From Bacillus cereus ATCC 14579 (GTDB lineage: Bacteria > Bacillota > Bacilli > Bacillales > Bacillaceae_G): a stretch of DNA of 64,000 bases. Positions 1-8,030 of the stretch are shown in pieces. The notes under the pieces were generated by a model, which saw only the letters and a list, made by a program, of their open reading frames with translations, had not been told where the DNA came from and did no database searches. A program made the position numbers and the translations under genes. The number at the start of each line of letters is the position of its first letter. Within the stretch, counting starts at the first letter, position 1. Location of the stretch: the NCBI RefSeq assembly GCF_000007825.1, contig NC_004722.1, positions 1,962,501-2,026,500 on the forward strand, given 5' to 3'.

Positions 1-2
1 AA

Positions 3-377
3 CGTGAGGATTTAAGATTACTAGTATTTTCGAAAGAAACAGGTGAATTTATTGCTTCAGCCGGATTGCATCGTATTAATTGGGATATACCTCAATTTGA
101 AATCGGATATTGGATTGATACAAGGTTTAGCGGAAAAGGCTATATGGTAGAGGCTGCGAAAGGTATAACGGATTACGCTTTTTCTGAATTGAAAGCAAAC
201 CGTGTAGAAATTCGTTGTGATTCTTTAAATAAGAAGAGTAGAGCGATACCTGAGAAATTAGGTTTTAAGTTAGAAGGTACGTTAGAAAGTGCGAGTGTTG
301 CGGTAGATGGAAACGGATTAAGGGATATGTGTGTATTTGCCATGACTAGAAATACATATGAAAAAGAAGAGCTGTAA
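3..377 (+). CDS. GNAT acetyltransferase, RimJ/RimL type (5' truncated)
   Basis: Reading frame is open from the left edge, so the start lies outside the window; the first ATG inside is not the real start. The visible part has the RimJ/RimL pattern: an IGYWIDTRFSGKGY stretch (acetyl-CoA loop of the GNAT fold, with GKGY replacing the usual GxGxG/A) followed by a strand, the NxxSxxxxEKLGF-like segment (here NKKSRAIPEKLGF) and a C-terminal LRDMCVFAMTR strand. Members acetylate protein N-termini or small amines using acetyl-CoA in the cytoplasm. Substrate cannot be told. A terminator hairpin overlaps the stop codon. Confidence 0.85.
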   Translation, partial: REDLRLLVFSKETGEFIASAGLHRINWDIPQFEIGYWIDTRFSGKGYMVEAAKGITDYAFSELKANRVEIRCDSLNKKSRAIPEKLGFKLEGTLESASVAVDGNGLRDMCVFAMTRNTYEKEEL

Positions 378-396
378 GAAAATAGCTCTTCTTTTT
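361..396. terminator. bidirectional terminator
   Basis: A 13-bp stem (AAAAAGAAGAGCT paired with AGCTCTTCTTTTT) has A/T tracts on both sides. It lies over the stop codon of the acetyltransferase and just beyond the convergent aldo/keto reductase gene, so it can serve both. Confidence 0.75.
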
Positions 397-401
397 ATGC
401 A

Positions 402-1304
402 TTATGGTACAGGATGTCCATTAGAGCTTTCGAAAATTGTAAACCATTGTTGACGGTCTAAGTTAACTTTTGTAGCAAGAGCGGCAGTTTTTACGCGATC
501 TAATTTACCAGAGCCAACGATTGGCATCATATTAGCTGGATGAGCAAGTAACCAAGCATACATAACCGTATCGATATTAGAAACACCTAGCTCAGTAGCA
601 ACTTTTTGCACAGTTTCGCGTACACGTACAGCACGTTCTGATTGACCAGTAAAGATCTCACCACCAGCAAGAGGTGACCAAATCATTGGATTGATTCGTT
701 TTTCTTGGCATAAGTCAATTGTTCCTTTTTCAAAATGCTCAAGCTGCAATGCAGAAACTTCAATTTGGTTCGTAATAAGTGGAAAATCTAAGTACGAATT
801 TAACATATTAAATTGTGAAGGTAAGAAGTTAGATACACCGAAGTGACGAACTTTTCCTTCTTGTTTTAATTGTGAAAAGGCTTTTGCCACTTCATTTGGA
901 TCCATAAAAGGATCGGGACGATGAATAAGTAATACGTCAATATAATCTGTATGTAAATTTTTAAGTGATGCTTCTACACTTTGCATAATATGCTCTGTAC
1001 TAGTATTGTAGTGAGCAACATATCGTTCTGGAAATTTCGGTGATGGGGGAGCGATTCCACACTTTGTAATAATTTGCATGTTTTCTCGTAAGGAAGGCTT
1101 TAATTGTAAAGCTTCGCCAAATAACCCTTCACACGTATATGCGCCGTAAATATCAGCGTGATCAAAAGTAGTAATTCCCATATCCATACAATCTTCAATG
1201 AAAGAAAGTAATTCTTGTTTTGTCATATTCCATTCTGCTAAACGCCAAAATCCTTGAATAATACGAGAAAATTCTAGCGTTTCAGCCATTTGAACTCGCT
1301 CCAT
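402..1304 (-). CDS. aldo/keto reductase (YdhF-like)
   Basis: A 300-residue TIM-barrel NADPH-dependent oxidoreductase. The catalytic tetrad is visible: Asp and Tyr in TFDHADIYG, Lys in IITKCG and His in VLLIHRPDP. The C-terminal phosphate-binding stretch PIVGSGKLDRV is also present. Length and the N-terminal QGFWRL motif resemble the E. coli YdhF branch. The start ATG has AAGGGGG eight bases upstream; a second in-frame ATG six codons in is possible. It reduces carbonyl compounds in the cytoplasm; natural substrate unknown. Single gene, convergent with the first acetyltransferase. Confidence 0.9.
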   Translation of the reverse strand: MERVQMAETLEFSRIIQGFWRLAEWNMTKQELLSFIEDCMDMGITTFDHADIYGAYTCEGLFGEALQLKPSLRENMQIITKCGIAPPSPKFPERYVAHYNTSTEHIMQSVEASLKNLHTDYIDVLLIHRPDPFMDPNEVAKAFSQLKQEGKVRHFGVSNFLPSQFNMLNSYLDFPLITNQIEVSALQLEHFEKGTIDLCQEKRINPMIWSPLAGGEIFTGQSERAVRVRETVQKVATELGVSNIDTVMYAWLLAHPANMMPIVGSGKLDRVKTAALATKVNLDRQQWFTIFESSNGHPVP

Positions 1305-1468
1305 TATAAGTACCCCCTTGATGAATAATAATGTTTTGAAAAGGCTTTCTTACTACATATTATTATATAGTTAATTAGGTGTACAGACAATAAATATGTT
1401 TTGCTACAAAAACGATTTTCTCTATATGTTATAATGTAGAAACATATAGCTATAAGGAGATGTACGAA

Positions 1469-2419
1469 ATGATTCCAGTAACAATATTAACTGGTTTTCT
1501 TGGATCGGGGAAAACGACATTATTAAATCGTATTTTATCAGAAAATCACGGTAAGAAATTAGCGGTGATTGTAAATGAAATAGGGCAAATTGGCATTGAT
1601 AATCAGTTGATTATGAATGTGGAAGAAGAAATTATGGAAATGACAAATGGCTGTTTATGCTGTACTGTACGTGAAGACTTACTTGTTGCTTTAAAACAGT
1701 TATTGGACGTAAAAGCAGAAGGGAAAATGGATTTTGATGGTTTAGTAATTGAAACGACTGGCCTTGCAAATCCAGGCCCGATTATTCAAACATTCTTTTT
1801 AGATCCAGTCATCCAATCTGCTTACCAAATTAACGGTGTTGTAACGGTGGTAGATAGTTATCATATACATAAACATTTTGAAAAAGGATTAGAAGCAAAA
1901 GAGCAAATTGCGTTTGCTGATGTTGTTTTAGTAAATAAATTAGATTTAATTGAAGAGAATGAGAAAGAAAATCTCTTGCATGAAATTCAAGGAATTAACC
2001 CGACTGCAAAGTTAATTGAGGCGACTAACTGTGAGGTAGATATACCATCTTTATTACAAATCCAAACGTTTAAAACGAAAGATACGTTGCAAATTTACCC
2101 TCATAAAGAACATAACCACTTAGAAGGTGTGAAATCATTTGTATTACGTGAAGAACGTCCGCTGGATTTACAAAAGCTTAATGAGTGGATGTCAGCTGTC
2201 GTGCAAGAGCTAGGGGAATATTTATATCGTTACAAAGGAATTTTATCGATAGACGGAGTAGATAAACGTATCGTTTTCCAAGGTGTACATACGTTATTTG
2301 CTGCTTCGTACGATAGAGAGTGGCAAGAGGGCGAAGAGCGAGTAAGTGAAGTAGTTTTTATCGGAAGAGATATTAATAAAGAGTGGTTCCAAGAACATTT
2401 CGAGGAGTGTGTGAAATAA
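1469..2419 (+). CDS. CobW/COG0523-family GTPase (metallochaperone-like)
   Basis: 316-residue G3E P-loop GTPase. Walker A GFLGSGKTT is at the N-terminus. The CxCC metal-binding motif is seen in NGCLCCT, followed by the ETTGLANP switch region and the guanine-specificity NKLD. A CobW_C domain follows (FVLREERPLDL onward). Family members deliver zinc or other metals to client proteins. The upstream ATG at 1460 directly abuts AAGGAG, so the ATG at 1469 (spacing 9) is chosen. No Zur box was seen upstream, which argues against the zinc-starvation ZagA type; it is closer to the YjiA branch. Client unknown. Confidence 0.88.
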   Translation: MIPVTILTGFLGSGKTTLLNRILSENHGKKLAVIVNEIGQIGIDNQLIMNVEEEIMEMTNGCLCCTVREDLLVALKQLLDVKAEGKMDFDGLVIETTGLANPGPIIQTFFLDPVIQSAYQINGVVTVVDSYHIHKHFEKGLEAKEQIAFADVVLVNKLDLIEENEKENLLHEIQGINPTAKLIEATNCEVDIPSLLQIQTFKTKDTLQIYPHKEHNHLEGVKSFVLREERPLDLQKLNEWMSAVVQELGEYLYRYKGILSIDGVDKRIVFQGVHTLFAASYDREWQEGEERVSEVVFIGRDINKEWFQEHFEECVK

Positions 2420-2447
2420 GTCTGCGTAAATTGTAGGCTTATTTTTT
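2415..2447 (+). terminator. terminator of the CobW-family gene
   Basis: Stem AATAAGTCT / AGGCTTATT (one G-T pair) followed by a T run; it begins in the last codons of the GTPase gene. Confidence 0.65.
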
Positions 2448-2515
2448 ATGAGTATTCTATTAGATTGCAAAACAGAATTAAATAAGGGGAAGAAACTAAA
2501 AATTGATGACTGTAT

Positions 2516-2541
2516 AATAAAAAGCCTGTTTTCACAGGCTT
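2516..2541 (-). terminator. terminator of the minus-strand acetyltransferase
   Basis: Stem AAGCCTGT / ACAGGCTT with loop TTTC, followed on the minus strand by TTTTTATTAT. The stop codon of the gene lies within the hairpin. Confidence 0.7.
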
Positions 2542-3002
2542 GTATTTTCGTCTATTAGTAACTCCATTACAACACCTACAACTGGACCTTCATCATCAAT
2601 ATCCCCATTTAAGCGGAAACCAAATGATTCATACAGTCCCATTGCAAGTTTGTTGTCTGGATGTAAACTTAAGTAAATTATTTTACATTCAAATTTTTCT
2701 TGTAAGAATTGAATAAGTAAGCGAAGGAAACGTTTTGCGTATCCTTTTCCTTGATATTGTTGGTCAATCATAAAGCGATCGAGCCATACACTTTTATGTT
2801 TTACTGAATACCATCCATACATTGCGTATCCTACAAGTGTTTCGCTATCATATAAACCTACTGACGTTCCGTTTCCTTCATATAATGATTCTGCTAAAGA
2901 AAACGCGTTACTTTCAATAAATTGTTGCTGATCTTTTGCGACGTCTAAAGCAACTACTGAACGCCAATTTTTTGCTGTTACTTCACAAATGTGAAGATTC
3001 AT
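2532..3002 (-). CDS. GNAT N-acetyltransferase, BltD-like (polyamine type)
   Basis: 156 residues. The pattern closely follows Bacillus BltD spermine/spermidine acetyltransferase: an IESNAFSLAES helix after QQQFI, VGLYDSETLVGYAMYG, then VWLDRFMIDQQYQGKGYAKRF (acetyl-CoA loop QGKGYA) and YLSLHPDNKLAMGLYESFGF. By family it would acetylate a di- or polyamine. No drug-efflux gene is adjacent, unlike the blt operon of B. subtilis, so the substrate is inferred only from similarity. Confidence 0.82.
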   Translation of the reverse strand: MNLHICEVTAKNWRSVVALDVAKDQQQFIESNAFSLAESLYEGNGTSVGLYDSETLVGYAMYGWYSVKHKSVWLDRFMIDQQYQGKGYAKRFLRLLIQFLQEKFECKIIYLSLHPDNKLAMGLYESFGFRLNGDIDDEGPVVGVVMELLIDENTSL

Positions 3003-3091
3003 AATTCCAACTCACCTTCTAAATTAATATAGCTTTCAAGCTAATATGGATAATTTTACTTGTTATTTTGGTCAAGTCAAGGATAAATACA

Positions 3092-3125
3092 TAAAAAGGC
3101 AGCTGAATAACAGATTCAGCTGCCT
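3092..3125 (-). terminator. terminator downstream of the zinc-binding lipoprotein gene
   Basis: Perfect 12-bp stem AGGCAGCTGAAT / ATTCAGCTGCCT, five-base loop, then a T run on the minus strand. It marks the gene as monocistronic. Confidence 0.85.
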
Positions 3126-3140
3126 AGAAAATATAATGGA

Positions 3141-4091
3141 TTAGTTTGTTGCTTCTTTCAATGTATTTACGTTTTCTTCCATTAAAGTGAAGTAATCTTT
3201 ATTATTTTTTGCATCATCTTCAGAAATAGTAGCTAAGTGATTTAAGCGTAAAACTTTTGTACCAGTTTCTTTTTGAATTACGGATGCTACTTTTGGAGTA
3301 GAGAACGTTTCGAATAAAATATATTTTAGATTATGTTCTTTTACTGTTTTTGTAATGTCAGCAAGCTGCTTTTGAGATGGTTCATCAGAAGCTGAAATTC
3401 CAGCGATAGGAATTTGTTTTAGGCCGTATCGTTGTTCCCAGTAACCATAGGCAGCATGAGAAACTAAAATTTCTTTCGTTTTTGCGTTGGCTACAGCTGC
3501 CTTAAATCCATCGTCTAAATCAGTAAATTTAGTTTGAAGTGCTGCAAAGTTTTTTTCGAATTCTTTTTTATGTTCAGGTTGTAATTCTACAAGTGCATTT
3601 TTAATTTTTTCTGCTTGTTTCATTGCTAGAGTAGGATCTAACCAAACATGTGGGTCTTTATCGTGATGATGTTCATCTTCTTTATGGCCATCTCCATGAT
3701 CATGATGCTCTTCTTCAGTAGAAGCACGAAGCTCAATACCTTTAGATGCATTTACAATTTTAACATTTTCTTTTTGTAATGTTTTTTCCATTTTTTCAGC
3801 AAATGGTTCTAATTCAGCGCCGTTATAAACAAATAAATCGGCTTTTGCAACTTGTACTGTTTGTTTTTGACTTGGTTCAAATGTATGTGAATCTGCACCA
3901 GGTGGGTAAATTGCTTCAACATTTACATAGTCGCCACCAATTTTCTTTGCGAAATCAGCAAGTGGGAAAATCGTTGTATAAACTGTTAGCTTTCCATCTT
4001 TCTTGGCATTACTTTCTTTTTTATTTGAGCAGCCAGCGAAAATTAAGGTGAAAATAAGTAAGAATGAAAATATAGTCAATCTTTTAGGCAT
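3141..4091 (-). CDS. znuA: zinc ABC transporter substrate-binding lipoprotein
   Basis: 316 residues with a lipoprotein signal (FAGCSN lipobox, Cys about residue 20). Cluster A-I metal-binding fold: first metal His in PPGADSHTFEPS, an acidic/His-rich loop of roughly 20 residues (EEEHHDHGDGHKEDEHHHD) before PHVWLDP, a His in VSHAAYGYW, and the C-terminal FETFSTPK region. It captures Zn(II) outside the membrane and hands it to a ZnuB/ZnuC importer. No permease or ATPase gene is adjacent, so partners must be elsewhere. Two near-consensus Zur operators lie upstream, supporting zinc over manganese. Confidence 0.9.
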   Translation of the reverse strand: MPKRLTIFSFLLIFTLIFAGCSNKKESNAKKDGKLTVYTTIFPLADFAKKIGGDYVNVEAIYPPGADSHTFEPSQKQTVQVAKADLFVYNGAELEPFAEKMEKTLQKENVKIVNASKGIELRASTEEEHHDHGDGHKEDEHHHDKDPHVWLDPTLAMKQAEKIKNALVELQPEHKKEFEKNFAALQTKFTDLDDGFKAAVANAKTKEILVSHAAYGYWEQRYGLKQIPIAGISASDEPSQKQLADITKTVKEHNLKYILFETFSTPKVASVIQKETGTKVLRLNHLATISEDDAKNNKDYFTLMEENVNTLKEATN

Positions 4092-4161
4092 GAAGTTCTC
4101 CTCTTTTCTTTTTTACGGATATATTTTCCCCAATTATAGAAGAAAAATATCATTTTAATAC

Positions 4162-4182
4162 AAAACGGAATAATTACGTTTT
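4162..4182 (-). promoter_or_regulatory. Zur operator, proximal
   Basis: A 21-bp near-perfect palindrome (arms AAAACGGAAT and ATTACGTTTT around a central A) matches the Bacillus Zur box consensus (AAATCGTAAT-N-ATTACGATTT) at all but three positions. It lies just downstream of the predicted -10, so bound Zur-Zn would block initiation. Confidence 0.75.
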
Positions 4183-4195
4183 AGTTTGCGAACTT

Positions 4196-4224
4196 AGTAT
4201 AATACATCTTTAATAAAGTTGCAA
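4196..4224 (-). promoter_or_regulatory. sigma-A promoter of the znuA gene
   Basis: On the minus strand TTGCAA (-35, 4219-4224) is separated by exactly 17 bases from TATACT (-10, 4196-4201). The two Zur boxes flank it on both sides. Confidence 0.65.
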
Positions 4225-4225
4225 T

Positions 4226-4246
4226 AAATAATAATCATTCCGATTT
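4226..4246 (-). promoter_or_regulatory. Zur operator, distal
   Basis: A second 21-bp site (arms AAATAATAAT and ATTCCGATTT around a central C) differs from the Zur consensus at three positions. It abuts the -35 hexamer on its upstream side. Confidence 0.72.
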
Positions 4247-4356
4247 GTTTTTGTTATAAATTTGTCAAATATAGGTGTATTATTTTTGCAAATGCATGCA
4301 TATGTGACAACGCTGTTTTCATATATTGAAAAGGAGGTAAAGAGGGGGATGAGCGC

Positions 4357-4506
4357 TTGGGTTACTTAATGGAAGCTATTTTATTAATATTAGCGGTAGT
4401 ATTGCCATTATCTTTCGTATTAATTTTTTTAAGAAGATTAATAAGTAATTTAGGGGACGCTACAACAATAACGAAATTACAAGAGAGAGATGAGAAAAAA
4501 GAGTGA
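4357..4506 (+). CDS. small single-span membrane protein
   Basis: 49 codons from a TTG start; GAGGGGG lies eight bases upstream, whereas the in-frame ATG at 4369 has no binding site of its own. The product has one hydrophobic helix (AILLILAVVLPLSFVLIFL, about residues 7-25), then RRLISNL and a charged tail ending ERDEKKE. The arrangement predicts a membrane anchor with a cytoplasmic tail. No family recognised. A perfect terminator hairpin follows two bases after the stop, supporting a real gene. Confidence 0.6.
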   Translation: MGYLMEAILLILAVVLPLSFVLIFLRRLISNLGDATTITKLQERDEKKE

Positions 4507-4508
4507 GT

Positions 4509-4540
4509 AAAGCACTATGCGTACGCATAGTGTTTTACTT
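4509..4540 (+). terminator. terminator of the small membrane protein gene
   Basis: Perfect palindrome around 4522/4523 (AGCACTATGCG repeated in inverse) followed by TTTTACTT. Confidence 0.7.
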
Positions 4541-4621
4541 GTGGTAAAATAAGAGCAGGAAACTCCTAAAGGTTGTATTTTACTGAAGGAGAGAAAAGTA
4601 AAATAAGAGGTATATGCATAT

Positions 4622-5281
4622 ATGAATAAGCGAACAGCGTTAATACTTGGTGCAAGTGGTTTAGTTGGACAAGAGATAACGCGTCTATTATTTGAATCAG
4701 ATTACTACGATTCGGTTACTATTTTTGTAAGAGAGCCAATGCAATTGCAACATGAGAAGTTACAGCAGAAACAAGTTGATTTTTCGGTATTAGAGGAATA
4801 TAAAGAGTTCTTTGCTGTGGATGATGTTTTTAGTTGCTTAGGAACAACAATAAAAAAAGCAAAAACAAAAGCAAATTTTAAAAAAGTAGATTATGAATAT
4901 ACGTTACGAGCTGCTTGTTTAGCTGAAAAACAAGGGGTACAAAATTTCCTTGTCGTGTCTTCTATGGGAGCGAATCCTAAATCATTTTTCTTTTATTCAC
5001 AAGTAAAAGGGAAAATGGAAGAAGAATTGCAAAAGTTAGTGATCGGTGGTATTCACATTTTTAGACCATCATTATTAGTAGGAAATCGACAAGAATTTCG
5101 TTTCGGCGAACAAATGGCTGAAAAGTTATCTCGTATTATTCCTTTTATTTTTAAAGGGGCTTTCAAAAAGTATAAACCAATTTCAGCTAAAGATGTGGCG
5201 AAAGGTATGTATATAACCGCGCTGCGAGAAGAATCGGGTATCCATACTTATAATTCAAATGAAATTACAACGATAGAATAA
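4622..5281 (+). CDS. NAD(P)-binding oxidoreductase (atypical SDR, HTATIP2-like)
   Basis: 219 residues, Rossmann fold. N-terminal dinucleotide loop LILGASGLVGQ fits GxxGxxG. Next come VFSCLGTTIKKA and DYEYTLRAACLAEKQGVQNFLVVSSMGA, ending with a substrate-side Tyr/Lys pair in FFFYSQVKGKMEEEL, typical of this group, which resembles bacterial relatives of human TIP30. RBS AGAGGT is nine bases before the ATG. Substrate unknown. Monocistronic, closed by a terminator shared with NamA. Confidence 0.8.
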   Translation: MNKRTALILGASGLVGQEITRLLFESDYYDSVTIFVREPMQLQHEKLQQKQVDFSVLEEYKEFFAVDDVFSCLGTTIKKAKTKANFKKVDYEYTLRAACLAEKQGVQNFLVVSSMGANPKSFFFYSQVKGKMEEELQKLVIGGIHIFRPSLLVGNRQEFRFGEQMAEKLSRIIPFIFKGAFKKYKPISAKDVAKGMYITALREESGIHTYNSNEITTIE

Positions 5282-5283
5282 AT

Positions 5284-5312
5284 AAAACCGAGAAGAATGA
5301 CTTCTCGGTTTT
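5284..5312. terminator. bidirectional terminator
   Basis: Perfect 12-bp stem AAAACCGAGAAG / CTTCTCGGTTTT with loop AATGA between two convergent genes. Confidence 0.85.
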
Positions 5313-6348
5313 ATTTATTCGTATGAATTTTTCCTGGTGCTCGCTTATATTGGTGAGGTTCTTGCAATTCAAAGCCAAGTTCATTGGCCGCTATTCTTGG
5401 GAAGTACGGATTGCGAAGTAACTCACGTCCGATAAAAATTAAATCTGCTTCGTTATTATTTAAAATTTGCTCTGCTTGTGACCCAGTCGTAATCAATCCC
5501 ACTGCACCAGTTGCAATGTTAGTATGCTCTTTAATATGTTTGGCGTATTGTACTTGGTAACCAGGATACACATCAATATGTGCTGGTACAACTGCACCAG
5601 AACTACAATCGATTAAATCTATTCCCTGTTCTTTCATCCACTTTGTATACTGAACGTAATCTTGAACCGTTAGCCCGTCAGGGTGATAATCATTTGCTGA
5701 AATACGAACGAATATTGGTCCGTCCCAAACTTCATTTACAGAGTCGATAATTTCGCGTAAGAAACGATAGCGGTTTTCAGGTGAGCCGCCGTATTTATCC
5801 GTTCGTTTATTAGTAAGTGGTGATAGGAATTCATTGATAAGGTAACCGTGAGCGCCATGTAATTCGATAACATCAAATCCGGCTTGTTTTGAACGTAACG
5901 CGGCCCTCTGAAAAGCTAATATAGTCTCTTTGATTTGCTGTATATTCATTTCTACTGGTATCTTCATCTTATCATTAAAAGGAATTGCAGAAGGAGCGAA
6001 AGCATTCGTATCTAATTCAGCTTTTCTTCCGGCGTGAGCGAGTTGAATGGCAGCTTTTGCGCCGTTATCATGTATAAAAGTAGTCGTTTTATGTAAGCCT
6101 TCAATTAGGTTGTCATCCCAAATACCTAAGTCGTTGTTAGAAATTCGTCCTTCAGCTAACACCGCAGTTGCTTCAACCATAACTAAACCTACTTGGCCAG
6201 CAGCGCGAGTTCCATAATGAATGAGATGAAAATTCGTAACGCGGCCATCCTCATTCCCCGATGAATACATACACATAGGCGACATAACGATACGATTTTT
6301 TAGTGTAACGTTCTTAATTGTATAAGGTGAAAAAAGCTTGGAATTCAT
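5311..6348 (-). CDS. namA: NADPH dehydrogenase NamA (Old Yellow Enzyme, YqjM type)
   Basis: 345-residue FMN-containing TIM barrel. Visible family features: KNRIVMSPMCMYSS (Cys that tunes FMN in the YqjM class), QLAHAGRKAE, the substrate-binding HGAHGYLINEFLSP (His pair), RTDKYGGSPENRYRF, and phosphate-binding GLITTG and LIFIGRELLRNP. It reduces activated C=C bonds and nitro compounds, probably in electrophile stress defence. ATG at 6348 is preferred over the TTG one codon upstream because AAGGAGG lies seven bases before it. Confidence 0.95.
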   Translation of the reverse strand: MNSKLFSPYTIKNVTLKNRIVMSPMCMYSSGNEDGRVTNFHLIHYGTRAAGQVGLVMVEATAVLAEGRISNNDLGIWDDNLIEGLHKTTTFIHDNGAKAAIQLAHAGRKAELDTNAFAPSAIPFNDKMKIPVEMNIQQIKETILAFQRAALRSKQAGFDVIELHGAHGYLINEFLSPLTNKRTDKYGGSPENRYRFLREIIDSVNEVWDGPIFVRISANDYHPDGLTVQDYVQYTKWMKEQGIDLIDCSSGAVVPAHIDVYPGYQVQYAKHIKEHTNIATGAVGLITTGSQAEQILNNNEADLIFIGRELLRNPYFPRIAANELGFELQEPHQYKRAPGKIHTNK

Positions 6349-6481
6349 CAAATAGCCTCCTTGATTGAATTTTCTTATATTTTACCATTCTCTTTTTTGT
6401 TTCTCTAATAAAACGCTTATACGAAAAATTTTGTATATTCGTGTTACAATGACTAATATGAACTGAATTGGAGGATGGCAT

Positions 6482-6934
6482 ATGTACCAGGCTTATTATG
6501 AAAGCGAAGTAGGTTTGCTTGAAATTACAGCGAATCAAGAAGGAATTACGTCTGTTATATTTGTTGATGAACGACAAGAAGAAAATAAAAATGAAATGAT
6601 AGAACAATGTATAAATGAGTTAGATGAATATTTTAAAGGGAAAAGAAAAGAGTTTACGGTCCCGCTGTCTGCGGAGGGAACAGCATTTCAAAAAAATGTA
6701 TGGGATGCACTTTATACTATTCCATACGGCGTAAGTGCTTCATATTTAGATATTGCAGAGAAAGTTGGAAATATAAAAGCTGTACGGGCAATAGGAGGGG
6801 CAAATAGTCGGAATCCAATTTCAATAATTGTTCCATGTCACCGTGTAATAGGATAGAGTGGAAAGCTTGTTGGATATGCTGGTGGTTTATGGAGGAAAGA
6901 GTGGTTATTAAAACACGAAGGTATTTTGAAATGA
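6482..6934 (+). pseudogene. ogt: O6-alkylguanine-DNA alkyltransferase (Ogt type), interrupted by TAG
   Basis: Translation from the ATG at 6482 gives the expected N-terminal domain (YYESEVGLLEITA) and DNA-binding part, FQKNVWDALYTIPYG, then the active-site PCHRVIG with the acceptor Cys at about residue 119. Codon 125 is TAG (6854-6856). The same frame continues with the normal family ending (SGKLVGYAGGLWRKEWLLKHEG) to a TGA at 6932-6934. An AAG or AAA to TAG change is the simplest explanation. The lost 26 residues include the helix with the conserved Glu of the catalytic network, so the truncated 124-residue product is unlikely to be fully active. Confidence 0.85.
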
Positions 6935-6959
6935 CGTATGGATGGGAAGAGGGATTGTT

Positions 6960-7946
6960 TTGAAATGTATAAATTGTGGGCAACCTTGCGAGGAGGAACA
7001 GTTAAATTGTGCAAGTTGTCAGCGAAACTTGGATAATGAACAAGAGGAAGGTAGCTCTTTAATAGATAAAGAACTGGAAGTATATGTAGGGAGACAATAT
7101 CCGTATTACAAAAGGAAATGGGATCTTGAGAATAAGCGGATTGCTAGGTGGAGCTGGAATGGTTGGGCTGCTATTTTCAATATAGGCTGGCTAGGATATC
7201 GTAAGTATTATGTACCAGCTGCTTTATTTATGTTGTTATTAGTAGCGTGTGATGCATTTTCGTATTATATGGGATTTAATGTAGCGTTGCCAATTATTAA
7301 TATGGTGCCTCTTACGTTTTTATTACTCATTTTTATTCTGTTTGGAATGGGGATTTTTGCAAATGGATTATACTATCAATTTGTGGAAAGACGTATATAC
7401 CGAATAAAAGCAAGAGAAATAAAAGATAAATCAGTTGAAAACTATCTAATCAATGATAGCGGCGGAACGAGCAAAATGGGAGCGACAATTGTTACTATTT
7501 TAGCAGTTGCTAGCATATTTTTTAGCCATTTCTTTTTTCCGACTGATCGAGACGTTATTCAAAAGGTTCGTACAAGCTCGCTTTATGAATATCCTTTCTT
7601 TTCAATAGGTGAATCTTTCGAAAATTATTTTCAAAATTCAGGTTGGATATATTATCGTGGAACGGAAGGGTTAGAATTAGTAGAATTCCAAGGGTATAAC
7701 ACCGGAACGCCAAGACAAAAGGTGAAGATTCAATTTGTTGTCGATTATAAATTAGGTGAAGTGGAACCATACTCACTTATGGTTAATGGTGAATCTAAAA
7801 CTGAAGAAGAGTTTTTGAAGCTGATGGAAGAAATATTTAAAGTTCAAAATCCATTTGATATAGAGGATGGATTACAAGTAAATGCTATTCAAGAAAGCGG
7901 CTGGAAAGAAATTTCCGATCGCTTTTTTCTATGTTTGTTAAAATAA
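6960..7946 (+). CDS. zinc-ribbon, DUF2628-like membrane protein
   Basis: About 328 residues. The N-terminus has two CxxC pairs (CINC and CASC) forming a zinc ribbon, followed by an acidic linker and a soluble stretch rich in aromatic residues (WSWNGWAAIFNIGWLGYRKYY), typical of DUF2628 proteins. Three hydrophobic segments follow (AALFMLLLVACDAF, PLTFLLLIFILFGMGIF, ATIVTILAVASIFF). The C-terminal ~130 residues look like an extracytoplasmic domain. The start is taken as TTG 6960 with GGAAGAGGG six bases upstream; the ATG at 6942 lies before that site. Function unknown. Confidence 0.7.
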   Translation: MKCINCGQPCEEEQLNCASCQRNLDNEQEEGSSLIDKELEVYVGRQYPYYKRKWDLENKRIARWSWNGWAAIFNIGWLGYRKYYVPAALFMLLLVACDAFSYYMGFNVALPIINMVPLTFLLLIFILFGMGIFANGLYYQFVERRIYRIKAREIKDKSVENYLINDSGGTSKMGATIVTILAVASIFFSHFFFPTDRDVIQKVRTSSLYEYPFFSIGESFENYFQNSGWIYYRGTEGLELVEFQGYNTGTPRQKVKIQFVVDYKLGEVEPYSLMVNGESKTEEEFLKLMEEIFKVQNPFDIEDGLQVNAIQESGWKEISDRFFLCLLK

Positions 7947-7949
7947 ATA

Positions 7950-7978
7950 TTTAAAATAATCAGAATCTTTTGTATAAT
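7950..7978 (+). promoter_or_regulatory. sigma-A promoter of the oligopeptide-binding gene
   Basis: TTTAAA, 17-base spacer, TATAAT, placed about 50 bases upstream of the RBS. Confidence 0.5.
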
Positions 7979-8030
7979 GAAATATATTATATAGGATTTA
8001 ACTTATACATATAGATTGGGGGAAGGAAGA

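Noticed and set aside
3779..4051. Plus-strand ORF of 90 codons inside znuA
   Set aside because: No RBS, no recognisable domain; shadow of the lipoprotein gene.
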